Of a DNA stretch of 64,000 nt, positions 47,791-58,657 are shown in pieces. The notes under the pieces were generated by a model. It did not search any database and was not told the origin of the DNA. It saw nothing but the letters and a program-made list of their open reading frames with translations. Location: the NCBI GenBank assembly GCA_027924585.1, contig BSBM01000865.1:4887001-4951000 (forward strand). Reading direction: 5' to 3'. The stretch is from Larix kaempferi. Taxonomy: Eukaryota > Streptophyta > Pinopsida > Pinales > Pinaceae. Within the stretch, counting starts at the first letter, position 1. Each line of letters begins with the position of its first letter. The position numbers and the translations under genes were made by a program.

Positions 47791-48576
47791 CCATGGAGTG
47801 TTGACAGAACTCCATATTTGGATTATTTTGTCCAAGAAGGCTACCTGTTCAGGGGACGACAGTTATGTATTCCCAGAGGACCAGTGCGAGAGAACCTAAT
47901 CCGAGAGTTGCATGGCGGCAGATTAGTAGGTCATTTTGGCATCAACAAGACTAAGGCATTAGTCGAAGAAAGGTGATATTGGCCAGGAATGGCGACAGAT
48001 GTAGGAAAGTGGGTGCGACATTGTAGAGTTTTCCAGTTGGCAAAAGGAAGGAGTCAGAACACGGGGTTGTATACACCATTGCCAGTACCAAATACCCCAT
48101 GGGAGCACATGAGCATGGATTTTGTCCTAGGATTATTGAAGATGCAGCAAGGAAGTGACTCAATATTTGTTGTAGTCGACATATTTTCAAAAATGGCACA
48201 CTTTATTCTGTGTCGGAAGACAAGTGACACCACAGGCATTATTGTACTATTCTTCAAGGAGGTAGTCAGATTACATGGGTTGCCAAAGAGTATCACGTTA
48301 GATCAGGATACCAAGTTTATGGGGCATTTCTGGAGAACCCTATGGAAGAAATTGAGCACGAAGCTGCAGTTTAGCTCGGCATATCATCCGCAGACAGGCG
48401 GAAAGACCGAAGTAGTAAACATAAGTTTGGGAAACCTTCTGAGATGTCTGAAAGATGAGAGACCCAAGCAGTGGGAGAACGTGTTGGCACAGGTAGAGTT
48501 CGCATATAACAATTCTGTGAATCGTTCGACAGGTTTGAGCCCATTCCAGATTGTTTAGGGAAGAATCCCACACGGA
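47791..48576 (+). pseudogene. gypsy F integrase
   Basis: A frameshift near 47815 moves the frame by one. The zinc-binding part (HGGRLVGHFGINKTK) lies near 47908-47955, with a TGA near 47974. The catalytic core is the open stretch 47989-48558: MDFVLGL, LDQDTKFMGHFW and SSAYHPQTGGKTEV with the usual spacing. It ends at a TAG near 48556. Confidence 0.88.
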
Positions 48577-49224
48577 GTGGTAGATTTGGTTGAGTTTCTG
48601 ATAGAAATAAAGAAGAGCGCGGATGCATAATCATTCGCAGAGCACATGAAAGAATTTCATGAAGATGTGCGAAAGCGCATAGAAAGGAGCAACGCAGCAT
48701 ACAATTTGAGAGCCGACAGGAAGAAGATACTACAATTGTTCAGCAAAGGGGACTTGGTCTATGCTCATTTGCGAAAGGAGAGGTTTCCGACAGGAACTTA
48801 TAACAAGCTAAAGCTGAAGAAGATTGGACCATGTAAGATCTTGAAGAAAATTTCAGACAACGCTTATGTGTTGGAGCTGCCGAATGACTTGAGCATTTCA
48901 TCAACGTTCAATTTTTCAAATCTGTACAAATTCGAAGAGGATTCAAGCAGAGGAAGCACAGAAATGTTGAACATCGACTGGACAGTGCAGATTCCAGATC
49001 GACATAAGGAAGAGATAGTAGAAGTAATAGAGGAATGCGAAGTCGGGCGTACACACAGTTCGCAAAAGAAGGAATACTTGGTGCGATGGAAGAATGATGA
49101 GTTGCAGGAGGAGACATGGATTTCCAAAGAAGAGTTCAGGAGACTGACGGAGCAGTCAAGTTCTTTTTCACCTAGGGAGTCTGATGCAGGGGCATCGGAG
49201 CCTAGGCAGATCAGTCGAAGTTGA
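48577..49224 (+). pseudogene. gypsy F integrase C-terminus with chromodomain
   Basis: The open stretch 48646-49224 has a GPY/F-type module ([20 protein letters not shown], then [19 protein letters not shown]). This is followed by a chromodomain near 49010-49150 ([10 protein letters not shown], then [20 protein letters not shown]), keeping the aromatic and W-x-x-x-x-TW pattern. Chromodomains in these elements are thought to guide integration to heterochromatin. The chromodomain itself is intact; the rest of pol is not. It fits the Galadriel/TCN1-like group by wording of the GPY/F part, which is tentative. Confidence 0.85.
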
Positions 49225-50169
49225 TCGATAGAAGGGAGCCGACTAGAGGGAGTGCCGACGACCACTGGTGCATGAAGAAGATTAAATCATCAAATTCAAT
49301 GAGTCGAGCAGAAGCTCTCGAAGCAATGGACAAAAGTGAAGAGGTCGAGAGTCAACATGTCAATGTCGATAGATGACAGTCGATAGGCGAGAAGTTTCCA
49401 CAGAGTCATGGAAAGGTCGACATGTTGCCGAACCGCGACATCGACAGGTTTTGGGCATAAGCCAAGCGAGGAGGAAGGGGCGGATTGGTGAATCCTAGGC
49501 GTAGAGTGAAAGCCGATAGGTGAGTCGAAGCTGACGGAGAATAGTATGGCCGACGGGATGGTTTACTGTAGCTTTTTAGAGGAAGCATAGAAGTCAATGA
49601 GCGTACTTGGAAATAATTCAGGGTTGATAAGGAATTTAATAGCAGTTATTGCAGGTGGGTGAAGACATGATAGATGTCGTCACAAGCAGAGGTTGTGCAG
49701 CACGATCGGGCACTGACAGTTGCAGGTCTGCAGGATCATGGAAGGATCGGCTGACAGGAGGATGCGTGTCTTAGGGATCATAGTGGTCTCGGGAATGGCA
49801 GCAACAGAGTAGAAAGACAGGGAGTTTGGATGAACAGGGGGAGTTTTGGGATTGGGACTTGGCATTTTGGAGAGTCAAGCAGAGCCGAAGGAAAGATTGA
49901 GCCATATCTCAGAGTTCAGTAGCGAACCAGGAGAGGGTGAGGTCAACACAATGAGAGAGCACACCGCAGTTACTTCTGTATTGTAATGGTTGAGGCCGAC
50001 ATATAGTTAGTTATTTGTATTTACAATTATTCCGCATTGTAACCAATTCAGAGAAGTAATATAAGCTAGCTTCTGGCATGTTTTTTGCAACTTGTTTGTG
50101 TGAACATTTGTGGTCGTGTTGTGTGTATTGTTAAGCAAGAACCTTGAGTGTCCAAGGCGACTTGCGTCA
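49182..50169 (+). repeat. 3' LTR of gypsy element F
   Basis: It starts TGATGCAGGGGCATCGGAGC after a short purine-rich tract (ctagggagtc, 49172-49181) and ends gacttgcgtca. The chromodomain ORF overlaps its first ~40 bases. Confidence 0.93.
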
Positions 50170-51224
50170 ATTTACATTACCAGAATCAATTGCGGAAAGT
50201 TGTTTACCATCACCTATAGATACTTTCTGAGATGTGTTTTTATTATTGTCATAAGATGTAAATAAAGAAGCATTACCAGTCATATGTTTAGAAGCACCAG
50301 AATCCATTATCCATTCCACCTTAGAAGAATAATTACTAGAAGAAACAACAGAAGCACACAAAGCTACTTGTGATTCATCAGAACCATTCTTTTTAGCCTT
50401 AGCCTTTAAACGTTTCAATTTAAAGCAATTCTTTTCAGGATGGTTATTTTACTACAATGTTTACAAGGAGGATACAATTTCGTCATCTTACTATTGTCGT
50501 GATGTGCATTAGAATCATTACCATAGTTATTAGTAGGATTTGAAGTGTGTGAATTAGAACCTCTAACATTATTAAAACTTCTCTTAGGATTCTTATTATG
50601 TGCCATTAGAGATTTATTAGGTGAGAGTTGTCTTGAAACAATTAACATTTCTTGCTCATTTATCGACCCTTTACAAAAATCATCAAAAGTAGGTTTCGTG
50701 GTATTTGAAGACAATTCAAGAGCTCTATTCCTAGTTTGAATGAACATATCAAAACAAGATGGTAATTTTTGTTCTACAAGAACTATAAGAGCAGTTTCTG
50801 TTTTCTTATAATCTTTACCACAATTATTTAATTTTTCATTTAAAGTTTTCACTTCAGCAAGATATAATTCTACTCTTTCAAAGTTAGTAGGATCTAGCTC
50901 AAAAATATTCTTTTCAGGGTAATAAGTAGAAACATCATCAGATTTATCAAATAAAGAAGCAAGAATTTTCCATACCTCAATGGGGTTGTCTTCTGCCTCT
51001 ATACTTACTTGAAGACTATCTGCAACCATTTAACCAATGAGCCCTCTTGCTTGATCACATTTATCTTCTCATATAGCCAAAGCTTGAGCATCAACAGGTT
51101 TCGTGTGTTCACCATTAACAATTCTCCATAGATTCTTACTCCTAAGAACATCGATCATTTTTCTCTTCCATGCAAGATAGTTAGGACCAACAAGTTTAGG
51201 AACAGAAGCTACTTTTGAATTCAT
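50170..51224 (-). pseudogene. copia E gag and protease
   Basis: Gag starts with an ATG near 51222-51224 (MNSKVASVPKLVGPNYLAWK, the usual copia start). It runs through a stop near 51067 into the 50415-51029 ORF (Gag core with a SLFDKSDDVSTYY segment and an Asn/Ser-rich tail). The zinc knuckle begins CKHC near 50455 and is then frame-shifted. The next frame (50170-50418) carries the protease active site DSGASKHM near 50282-50305. The frame then continues across the removed element F into GAG-pre-integrase. Confidence 0.88.
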
Positions 51225-51329
51225 AATGATAGAAATATTGACAAGAAACCCAAATGCTAAAAATGACAAGAGAAAGAAAGTGAATAACATAAAACTAATC
51301 AACTTTACCATACTGATATGCCGAAACAC

Positions 51330-52093
51330 AGTAAAAAACAGTAAAGGAAAGAAAATTTTACTTACATCCCTTTGGAAAAAGTGCTAAGAAAAGTCACTCG
51401 TAGGTTTTGCCATAGTGGACTCGCGAATAAAACTCAGAAAATGAAGGTTTTGTACTAAGAGAGTCACAGTTACTCACGGGTTGCAGTGTAATGGAGTTGC
51501 GGCTACTCGCAGGTCTCTGCACTGTAAGGTCGTGGTTCTGTCGAAGCATTCGCGAGCTCAGCACAAGAAGGGTCACGAATAAACTGATGTAAATGTGGGT
51601 TCGACAGTGGAATAGTCACGAGTATGCCAAAGCATATGTGGGTCTACGCACCGAGATGTCACGAGTCTGTAGTGTATTCGCGGGTTCGCAGTAAGAATAG
51701 ATGCGGTTAACTGCGGGTTCTGTGAAGAAAAGTCGTGAGTGTCCAGTCTAAGGCCGAAAACAATGTCGAATATGTCGAACACAGAAACCTGCACAAAGTC
51801 TACCAAAATTGGACGAAAATTGTCGTTTTCACAACCAGAAGATAGATCTCCTTTAGGAGAATCCAAAAAACACATATATCTACAAAAATAACATCAAGGA
51901 ACCCTTGAAAAAATTTCTACAAAAATATGCACAACAAGGTTAGGGTTAGAAATAAAAACTATGGAAATATGCCCAAATCTGAAGAGAAGCCTAATGGCTA
52001 CTAGATAGAAAGCAAATCTACAAGAAACAAACAATGCCCAAATGATAAAATATTTTCTTGAAAGCAATAGAAGGTTCTATATCATAGCAACAA
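51330..52093 (-). other. Leader of copia E with degenerate minisatellite
   Basis: Between PBS and gag. From about 51390 to 51745 it is built of degenerate ~45-50 bp units sharing gtcacgagt / gtcgtgagt and cgcgggttcgcagt words. No ORF is supported. Confidence 0.65.
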
Positions 52094-52105
52094 GATCTGA
52101 TACCA
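52094..52105 (-). other. Primer-binding site of copia element E
   Basis: Plus-strand gatctgatacca directly before the 5' LTR; minus TGGTATCAGATC, one base off the usual initiator-Met site. Confidence 0.8.
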
Positions 52106-52597
52106 TGTTAGAGATAAGGATCTAACTAAACTAGCTTACCTATCTATGCAAAACAATAATATATCAACAATAAGTACAAAAAAGAGAACAAGAGAAAAGA
52201 GTACACCAGATATACGTGGTTCATGGGCTACGTCCACGGGAAGGTAGTCTTCTATTATCTCTAGAATATCTCCCTCAAGCTTGCATAGAGCAATGCCAGT
52301 AACCCCAATACAATATAGCAATACTTGTGTGAATAAATAAATATCATGATGAGTGATGTGACTCCTTTGACTCTATTATATAGTAAGAGATGAGGAGCAA
52401 TTACTCTCACATATTACATGTGGGATAATATAATTCTCCATAATAACATCACTTTATATAATAATGAATATCGAGAGTATATTTTACCATAATGAATATG
52501 GGATATAATGTATTACTCTTTTACATAAGATTGTGGATATCTTCCGACATAATACAAAGACATTATTACCTTCCAAGGACTATAAAATATTCCAACA
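52106..52597 (-). repeat. 5' LTR of copia element E
   Basis: It begins (plus strand) tgttagagataaggatctaac beside the PBS and ends aaaatattccaaca. It pairs with 39880-40377. A small deletion relative to the partner lies near 52222 (loss of a cacccaattg-like segment). Confidence 0.92.
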
Positions 52598-52739
52598 ATA
52601 AGAACCCTTTTTGTGTGGCTTGAACAATATGTCATTTGGTAATACAACTCAAAATACTCCTATTTAGCCCCTAGTCATGTTGATATAAGTTTGTCTTAAT
52701 CCTTTTTGGATCATAAGGGGTCCCATGGTACAAAATTGC

Positions 52740-53144
52740 AACTAGAAAATTATGGAGGACCCAACCAAGGATCAACCTAAGGATACTAAAGAGTTGGAAT
52801 CAATAGTCATAACACTGCAACATTCAATTGACCAGACCAACATCTATATGGTTGAATAACAACATCTGATTAATGTTATTGATCAACATATGTGGCTTAT
52901 ACCTAAAAAGGACGATCCAAACAATGGAACATTTGTTAATGAAGTACAGGGTTGCCACACTCCCTTTCAAGAAACCTAAGTTCTATCCTTTTAGCATAAA
53001 AATTCATGGTACTGATTCCAAAAGGGTTGGCATGCACAAGTTTCATGGCTCACATCTCTCAGTTTGATTTACCCAAATGGAGCACTATTTTTCTCTCCAT
53101 GGAATTAAGGATGATCTCGAAAAGTTAAAAATTAGGGTCTTATA
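52740..53144 (+). pseudogene. Ancient gypsy relic G, gag 5' part
   Basis: The plus-strand frame encodes a Gag segment (FKKPKFYPFSIKIHGTDSKR, then HKFHGSHLSV, a stop, and a MEHYFSLHGIKDDLEKLKIR piece) that is typical of gypsy Gag. It is cut at 53144 by element H and continues at 55984. Confidence 0.75.
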
Positions 53145-53811
53145 TGTGAAAATCCTCATAGCAGATCTAAGAGATGATGTATACCTCACAATAAAGTAAT
53201 TGATTAAGCAAGAAAATAGAAGAAGAGTGGTCAATGCAGTATAATGAGCAACAGAATAATAATACAGTAGAACTTGGATAGAATAAAAAATACTTCACAC
53301 ACACTAATTCATTAATCACAAATGGACAAATAAATAATACAATGCATGAGGAATTCGAATGCCTAAGGTGGCAATTCGAATTAGCCTTCATGGAGTGATC
53401 AAAAGATCACTGGAGTGTCATCAGAGCACAACTGGTGTCATCGAAGCACAATTGGAAGTCTTCATCCTCATCAGTGGAGTCATCAATGCTCAAGTAACTG
53501 TCAACCATCAGTCAAACTGAGTCTGGTAGGTGTAACTGAGTGTAAACTGAAGACAACTAGACTGGTAGGTGAAGAAGGGCGAGTTGCTTCCTAAAATCAA
53601 GGAAGAAGGGCGCATTAAGAAATTGGAGGGCTAAAAATGATTAGTGAGAAGCTCCTAGGGGCTGGCTAACTGAGGGCTAGGTGCTGGACTGATGACTGGG
53701 ATGCATGCAAACCCTAGAATGCAGGCAAACCCTAAAATTGCATGCATGACTGAAAATGTAAAGGATCAAAATACTAGTGGGACTGGGATGGAGTATAGTA
53801 ATATCCTAACA
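53145..53811 (-). repeat. 3' LTR of element H
   Basis: It begins (plus) tgtgaaaatcctcatagcag and ends atatcctaaca, followed by cccccccctt, the complement of a strong PPT (53812-53820). It pairs with 55290-55978 with few differences. Confidence 0.93.
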
Positions 53812-53997
53812 CCCCCCCTTAATCCATCCTGGGCCCTGGTAACTAAGACCAAAGGTCACCCAATACAATGAATAATAACAGTCAATAAACCAAGGAAGTG
53901 GGGAGAATTTCATGGGAAAAATACCCCCCCCTCAAAACAGACTGTAAGGCACACATAAAAAATAAATGCTCCAAAATCAACCAGGTGTGATGCTTGG

Positions 53998-55125
53998 TCA
54001 TATGTCTGGAGGTATCTTCTTCTTGGGAAGAAGTGGATCATGATCAGAAAGCATGTGCTTGTACTTGCTCTTCAAATCGAATGTGATGAGAACAAATCCA
54101 AAAGTATGAGGATGATCCTTGAACCTGTGATTTGAATCAGCCGAGGTAGGATCAAAAACATGAATGTGCAAATAGTCTTTTGTCTTCTCCTTCGAACCAT
54201 CATGGGTGATATTATGCCAAAAAGAACCATCAAATAATGATTGCTTGAAATCCAAATCAGATTTAAGACTTGAAGAATAGTTTCTTGAGATCTCCTTTGA
54301 ACCAGTAGGGGTGAGATCAAAACTATCATATGCATGAGAAATTATCCCAAGTAGTAATTGCTTAGAATCCAAATTAGATCCAAGACTTGAATCATGGTTT
54401 CTTGAGATCTCCTTTGGACCAACAGGGGTGAGATCAAAACCATAATGTGCATGAGAAATTATCCCAAGCGGGTGGCAATGGCCATATTCTTCAATAACCT
54501 TCTGAAAGCATGAATTAATGATCATATAGTAGTAAATAAGAGATGATTGCTGGAGAGGAGTGAATGCATTACCTTCAATAGTTGATTTTATCTCCGAAAT
54601 AATCATGTGATCATGATGCAAACCAACAGACTCTGGTGCAAGAGAGGATTTAGGACCTTCTGCAATATCTAGAGTGTGAGCTGGCACAGAAGGAGAAGAA
54701 AGTTGGAGCATGAGTGTAGAATATGTAAGTTCTTTGTCAACATCTTCAATATGAGATGATACTGGTTCATGATCTGAGAGACCATCAAGGGAAGCGAATG
54801 CATTACTTTGCTTGCTTTTGAAGGGGTTTGTACCAAATCCTTCATTCCGTTTGCCGAATCTTTCATCCAGGTGAGCCCATAGCTCTTTTGGAGTTTCAAT
54901 ATCAATAATGAAAGGGTACAATATGTACTTAGGCATAATAAGCATCATTCTTCCAAGGTCCATGTCCCCTTTATTCAGCCAGTCAATCTTCTCTTCAGAG
55001 GATTCGAAGTCTCTTTCAAAATAACAATCAAAGAGATCATGGCTCTTTAAATATGCTATCATATTCGGTTTCCATTCATCATAGTTGAATAGATAAATAT
55101 GAGGGATTCCTTCTAAATCATACAT
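53998..55125 (-). CDS. Gag-like protein with tandem LTPxGSKEISRN repeats
   Basis: Uninterrupted 375-codon ORF with a true ATG at 55123-55125, the only long ORF of element H. Residues ~10-95 match the copia Gag N-terminus (YDEWKPNMIAYLKSHDLFD, later PKELWAHLDERFGK), the particle-forming part of Gag. There is no CCHC knuckle. Residues ~100-200 are Ser-rich and acidic. From about 220 a 39-residue unit with FDLTP.G.KEISRN occurs twice in tandem (plus-strand 54238-54354 and 54355-54470), with a third decayed unit after. I know no family for this repeat. A related fragment lies at 6041-6505. The ORF is intact while neighbouring elements are broken, which suggests recent insertion. Confidence 0.8.
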   Translation of the reverse strand: MYDLEGIPHIYLFNYDEWKPNMIAYLKSHDLFDCYFERDFESSEEKIDWLNKGDMDLGRMMLIMPKYILYPFIIDIETPKELWAHLDERFGKRNEGFGTNPFKSKQSNAFASLDGLSDHEPVSSHIEDVDKELTYSTLMLQLSSPSVPAHTLDIAEGPKSSLAPESVGLHHDHMIISEIKSTIEGNAFTPLQQSSLIYYYMIINSCFQKVIEEYGHCHPLGIISHAHYGFDLTPVGPKEISRNHDSSLGSNLDSKQLLLGIISHAYDSFDLTPTGSKEISRNYSSSLKSDLDFKQSLFDGSFWHNITHDGSKEKTKDYLHIHVFDPTSADSNHRFKDHPHTFGFVLITFDLKSKYKHMLSDHDPLLPKKKIPPDI

Positions 55126-55277
55126 TGAAGATGTAGAAGACTTGCAAAAACAATAGAGAATATCTGCAACTGCTACTGCTGCAAAGATGCAGAAACTACT
55201 GCAACTGCTGCACTCGAAATCTTGGTAATAACCTGCAAAAAACTCTCAAGAATGGAGATAAACAATACTCTCAACAT

Positions 55278-55289
55278 GCTCTGATACCA
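55278..55289 (-). other. Primer-binding site of element H
   Basis: Plus-strand gctctgatacca, directly beside the 5' LTR; minus TGGTATCAGAGC. Confidence 0.9.
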
Positions 55290-55978
55290 TGTGAAAATCC
55301 TCACAGCAGATCTAAGAGATGATGCATACCTCACAAGAAAGTAATTGATTAAGCAAGAAAATAGAAGAAGAGTGGTCAATGCAGTATAATGAGCAACAAA
55401 ATAATAATACAGTAGAACTCGGATAGAAGCAAAAATACTTCACACACACTAATTCATTAATCACAAATGGACAAATAAATAATACAATGCATGAGGAATT
55501 CGAATGCCTAAGGTGGCAATTCGAATTAGCCTTCATGGAGTGATCAAAATATCACTGGAGTGTCATCGGAGCACAACTCGTGTCATCGGAGCACAACTGG
55601 AAGTCTTCATCATCATCAGTGGACTCATCAATGCTCAAGTAACTGTCAACCATCAGTCAAACTGAGTTTGGTAGGTGTAACTGAGTGTAACTAAGTGTAA
55701 CTGAGTGTAACTGAGTGTAATTGAGTGTAAACTAAAGACAATTGGACTGGTAGGTGAAGAAAGGTGAGTTGCTTCCTAAAATCAAGGAAGAAGGGCGCAT
55801 TAAGCAATTGGAGAGCTAAAACGGATCAGTGAGAACCTCCTGGGGGCTGGCTAACTGAGGGCTAGGTGCTGGACTGATGACTGGGATGCATGCAAACCCG
55901 AAAAGTGCATGCATGATTGAAAATGTAAAGGATCAAAATACTGGTGGGACTGGGATGGAGTATAGGAATATCCTAACA
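55290..55978 (-). repeat. 5' LTR of element H
   Basis: It begins (plus) tgtgaaaatcctcacagcag and ends atatcctaaca. It is about 22 bp longer than its partner; a run of extra gtgtaactga units near 55680-55725 accounts for most of this. Confidence 0.93.
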
Positions 55979-55983
55979 TTATA

Positions 55984-57880
55984 TTTAGACTCAGAACATT
56001 AACAATGGTGGCAATGGTAGTAGAAAACTTATCATGGTTCTATCCCTTGGGGCCAATTTGTGAAGATCCTTCATATTGAAAGGGGCACTCACTATTTATG
56101 AAGGTTGGCCAAATTAGGTCAAAGTGTCATAATTATGGACTATATCACAACATTTGAACAATTGAAAATCCACACAAATGAAATATTTGATTCATTTTTA
56201 TGGGAATGCTTCATCAATGGCCTCAAGAAGTCAATTAGAGCACATGTCATTATGCAGTGCCCCACATCATTTTGGGGGGCTTGTGGAAAATCATAAGAAT
56301 TTTAAGTGGTGATCAATGCCCAACCCAAAATACCTTCAATTTCAACTCACGCCATATCTCCTATGGTTCCTACTTCCAATACCTTCATGATGCAACCGTT
56401 GAAAATCTAAAGGTTATCTCTGTGATGGATAAACATCAATGCCTTGGACTTTTCTATAACTATGATGAAAACTATTTTTAAGGATATAAATGAAAAGAAA
56501 TAGAAATTATTCAAATAGATCTATCCCTACATGAGCACCTAGAAGACATATCCATGGAAGGAAATAAAGCACCATAAGTGAAGGATACCACTCCACCGAT
56601 GAAACGAGACCACCTCTTGCAATATTTTGGAGAGTAACCTCAAATCTTACTCAATTCCTTATCGGGATTCCCCCCCTCTTAGACATTGAAGTTCATAGGA
56701 TACATCAAGCAAATAAAGTCATTGTATTAATTGATAATGGAGGCACCCATAAATATTTTCATATGAGAGTGGTCCATTGCTATGTATGTCCTATATCAAA
56801 TTTCCATATTATGAAAAAAAATGGTGGTACTATGAAATGTGGGGGTCAATAGGAAAACATTAAACTCCAAATTGATGATTACCATCCTAGAAAACACATA
56901 TTTTCTACTGACATGGGTGGTTGTGATGTAGTTTTGGGGAAAAATGGCTAAGGACTTCAGGAATAATCACTATGGGTCACAATGAACTATATAAGATCAT
57001 TTCTAAGGAAGGTACCAACATCATCTCCAGGGGATTACTTAAATTTATCCAAAAATTATTACCTCCCATCATATGGAGAAGTTGTTGAAGAAATTTCACT
57101 CAGGTATTATTGCACAATTCAATGTCATCCAAGTACTGGAGACACCCCCATAGGACATTCACCCTAATTTGCATTGGGTGATATCCAAACATCAAACGAT
57201 TTTTTAAACACCCAAGGATTTTCCACCGGTGCATTAGGAGCATGACCATGGTATTTCGATAATTCTAGGAAGAAAACCCCGCAAAGTATGCCCTTATTAA
57301 CATTTTTTTCCCAAAACAATGAAATAAAAATTATCATTCATGAGCTATTGGAGGTTGTCATCATTAATCCCAATACAATTCCTTATTCCTAACCAATGGT
57401 TATGTCCTTGAGAAAGGAAGGAACTTGGCACATGTGTCTTGATTTTCAATCTCTCAAACGTCAACTATTAAGGATAAATTTACCATTCTCGTCATTAATG
57501 TACTCTTGGATGAGCTTCATGGATCCATGTTCTTCACTAAGCTAGACCTTTAGCTCAACTACCACCAAACCAATATGAAAGAGATATACATACCTAAGAC
57601 AATTTTATGCAGCCATGAGGGTGATTAAGAGTTCTTAGCCATGCCTTTTGGCCTTTACAATGATCCATCCACCTTTTAGAGCCTCGTGAAGAAAATTTTC
57701 TGACCATCCCTCTGCAATTTTGTGTTGGTTTTCTTTCATGATAGATCGATATAAACACCACATGGTACAAGCACTTTGAGCATGTTTATGGTGCCTTGCA
57801 ATTAATCAAGGACCATCAGTTACTTGTGAAGTGTTCTAAATATGATTTTGGGTTTACTAAGAACCACTTATACTATGAAA
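55984..57880 (+). pseudogene. Ancient gypsy relic G, gag 3' part, protease and RT
   Basis: After element H the Gag frame resumes with the W-W-Q-W-like segment near 56005 and the 56105-56296 ORF (SVIIMDYITTFEQL, then FINGLKKSIRAHV). A protease-like VLIDNGGTHKYF lies near 56720-56760. RT pieces follow: an HELLEVVIINPN segment near 57340, VMSLRKEGTWHMCLDFQSL near 57400-57460, and KYDFGFTKNHLYY near 57840-57880 where the relic ends. Many stops and frame changes. No LTRs were found. Confidence 0.78.
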
Positions 57881-58366
57881 CGAGAACTCGACACAATTCT
57901 CATTTTTCTCTCTCCTAATTTTAGTAGCTATTTTTACCTCTGTTTCAAAAAGGGTTGATACCAGTATCACACATTTTCATTTTGAGGCATTTTTTTGGGC
58001 CTTTGAATTATCTTTGTTGTAAAATATTTTTAATTTCTATTTTCAAGTTTCTTTTTAAAAATTTAACAAAGTAACATACATTTATAAGCAATTTATAATG
58101 AAAAACATATACATTTTGCAATTTTTTCTATAAAATAAGACTTTTTATGGACAAAAAAAGACATTTTTATTGAGAAAATTGTAAAACATTCCAGAAAATA
58201 AAGACATTTAAAACTATTTTCAATGAATTTTCAGATTTTTTTGTATAAAAATAATACAACACATATTTCATTAAATTTGGAATTATACAAGGGATCTAGA
58301 ATTTAGAACTTCAACAAGATTGAGTTTTCGAAAAATGAAAAACCAAAAAATTACTTAATTCACTCA

Positions 58367-58657
58367 TTTCAATCTTTATATTCACAATTTTTTTATAATA
58401 TTATCAATATAAGCTATATAAAATCAAATTTATATAAAGTTGAAGCATATCTTCCGAATATTAATCTTAGATTCCTTACAATATATATAAAATCAATCTA
58501 CATTATTATTACAATATTATCATTATCATTAATTTACCATTTTCAATCTATATATTCACCATTTTTTTTACAATATTATCATTATAAGCTATATAAAATC
58601 AAATTTATATTAATTTGAAGCATATCTTCCTATGCTTAAACTTAGATTCTTTACATT
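58367..58657. repeat. Direct duplication of an AT-rich block
   Basis: Two copies share tttcaatct, ataagctatataaaatcaaa, ttgaagcatatcttcc and cttagattc in order, at about 173-bp spacing. Confidence 0.75.

Larger units (their letters stand above)
43388..50169 (+). mobile_element. Complete chromodomain-bearing Ty3/gypsy element F (chromovirus)
   Basis: LTRs of 981 bp (43388-44368) and 988 bp (49182-50169) flank gag, protease, RT, RNase H, integrase and a C-terminal chromodomain. ATTTA occurs on both sides (43383-43387 and 50170-50174), a perfect target duplication. The element lies inside copia E, in the opposite strand, between its protease and GAG-pre-integrase. Stops and one frameshift make it inactive. 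Confidence 0.95.
39880..52597 (-). mobile_element. Ty1/copia element E, split by gypsy element F
   Basis: LTRs at 39880-40377 and 52106-52597 flank a minus-strand copia gag-pol. With the nested element F (43388-50169 plus one target copy) removed, the interior is contiguous: protease at the right, integrase and RT at the left. The flanks are ATAAC (39875-39879) and ATAAG (52598-52602), a target duplication with one mismatch. PPT and PBS are in the expected places. Confidence 0.92.
53145..55978 (-). mobile_element. Gag-only LTR retrotransposon H (TR-GAG type), complete
   Basis: LTRs at 53145-53811 and 55290-55978, PPT beside the left LTR and PBS beside the right LTR define a 2834-bp minus-strand element. 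TTATA flanks both ends (53140-53144 and 55979-55983), a perfect target duplication. The 1.5-kb interior holds one long ORF and no protease, RT or integrase. It must therefore depend on a helper, fitting the gag-only non-autonomous class known in plants. Confidence 0.92.

Noticed and set aside
53167-53391. 74-codon ORF found twice (also 55312-55536)
   Set aside because: It is inside the LTR of element H, so the duplication is explained by the LTR pair; the hydrophobic protein has no recognised domain.
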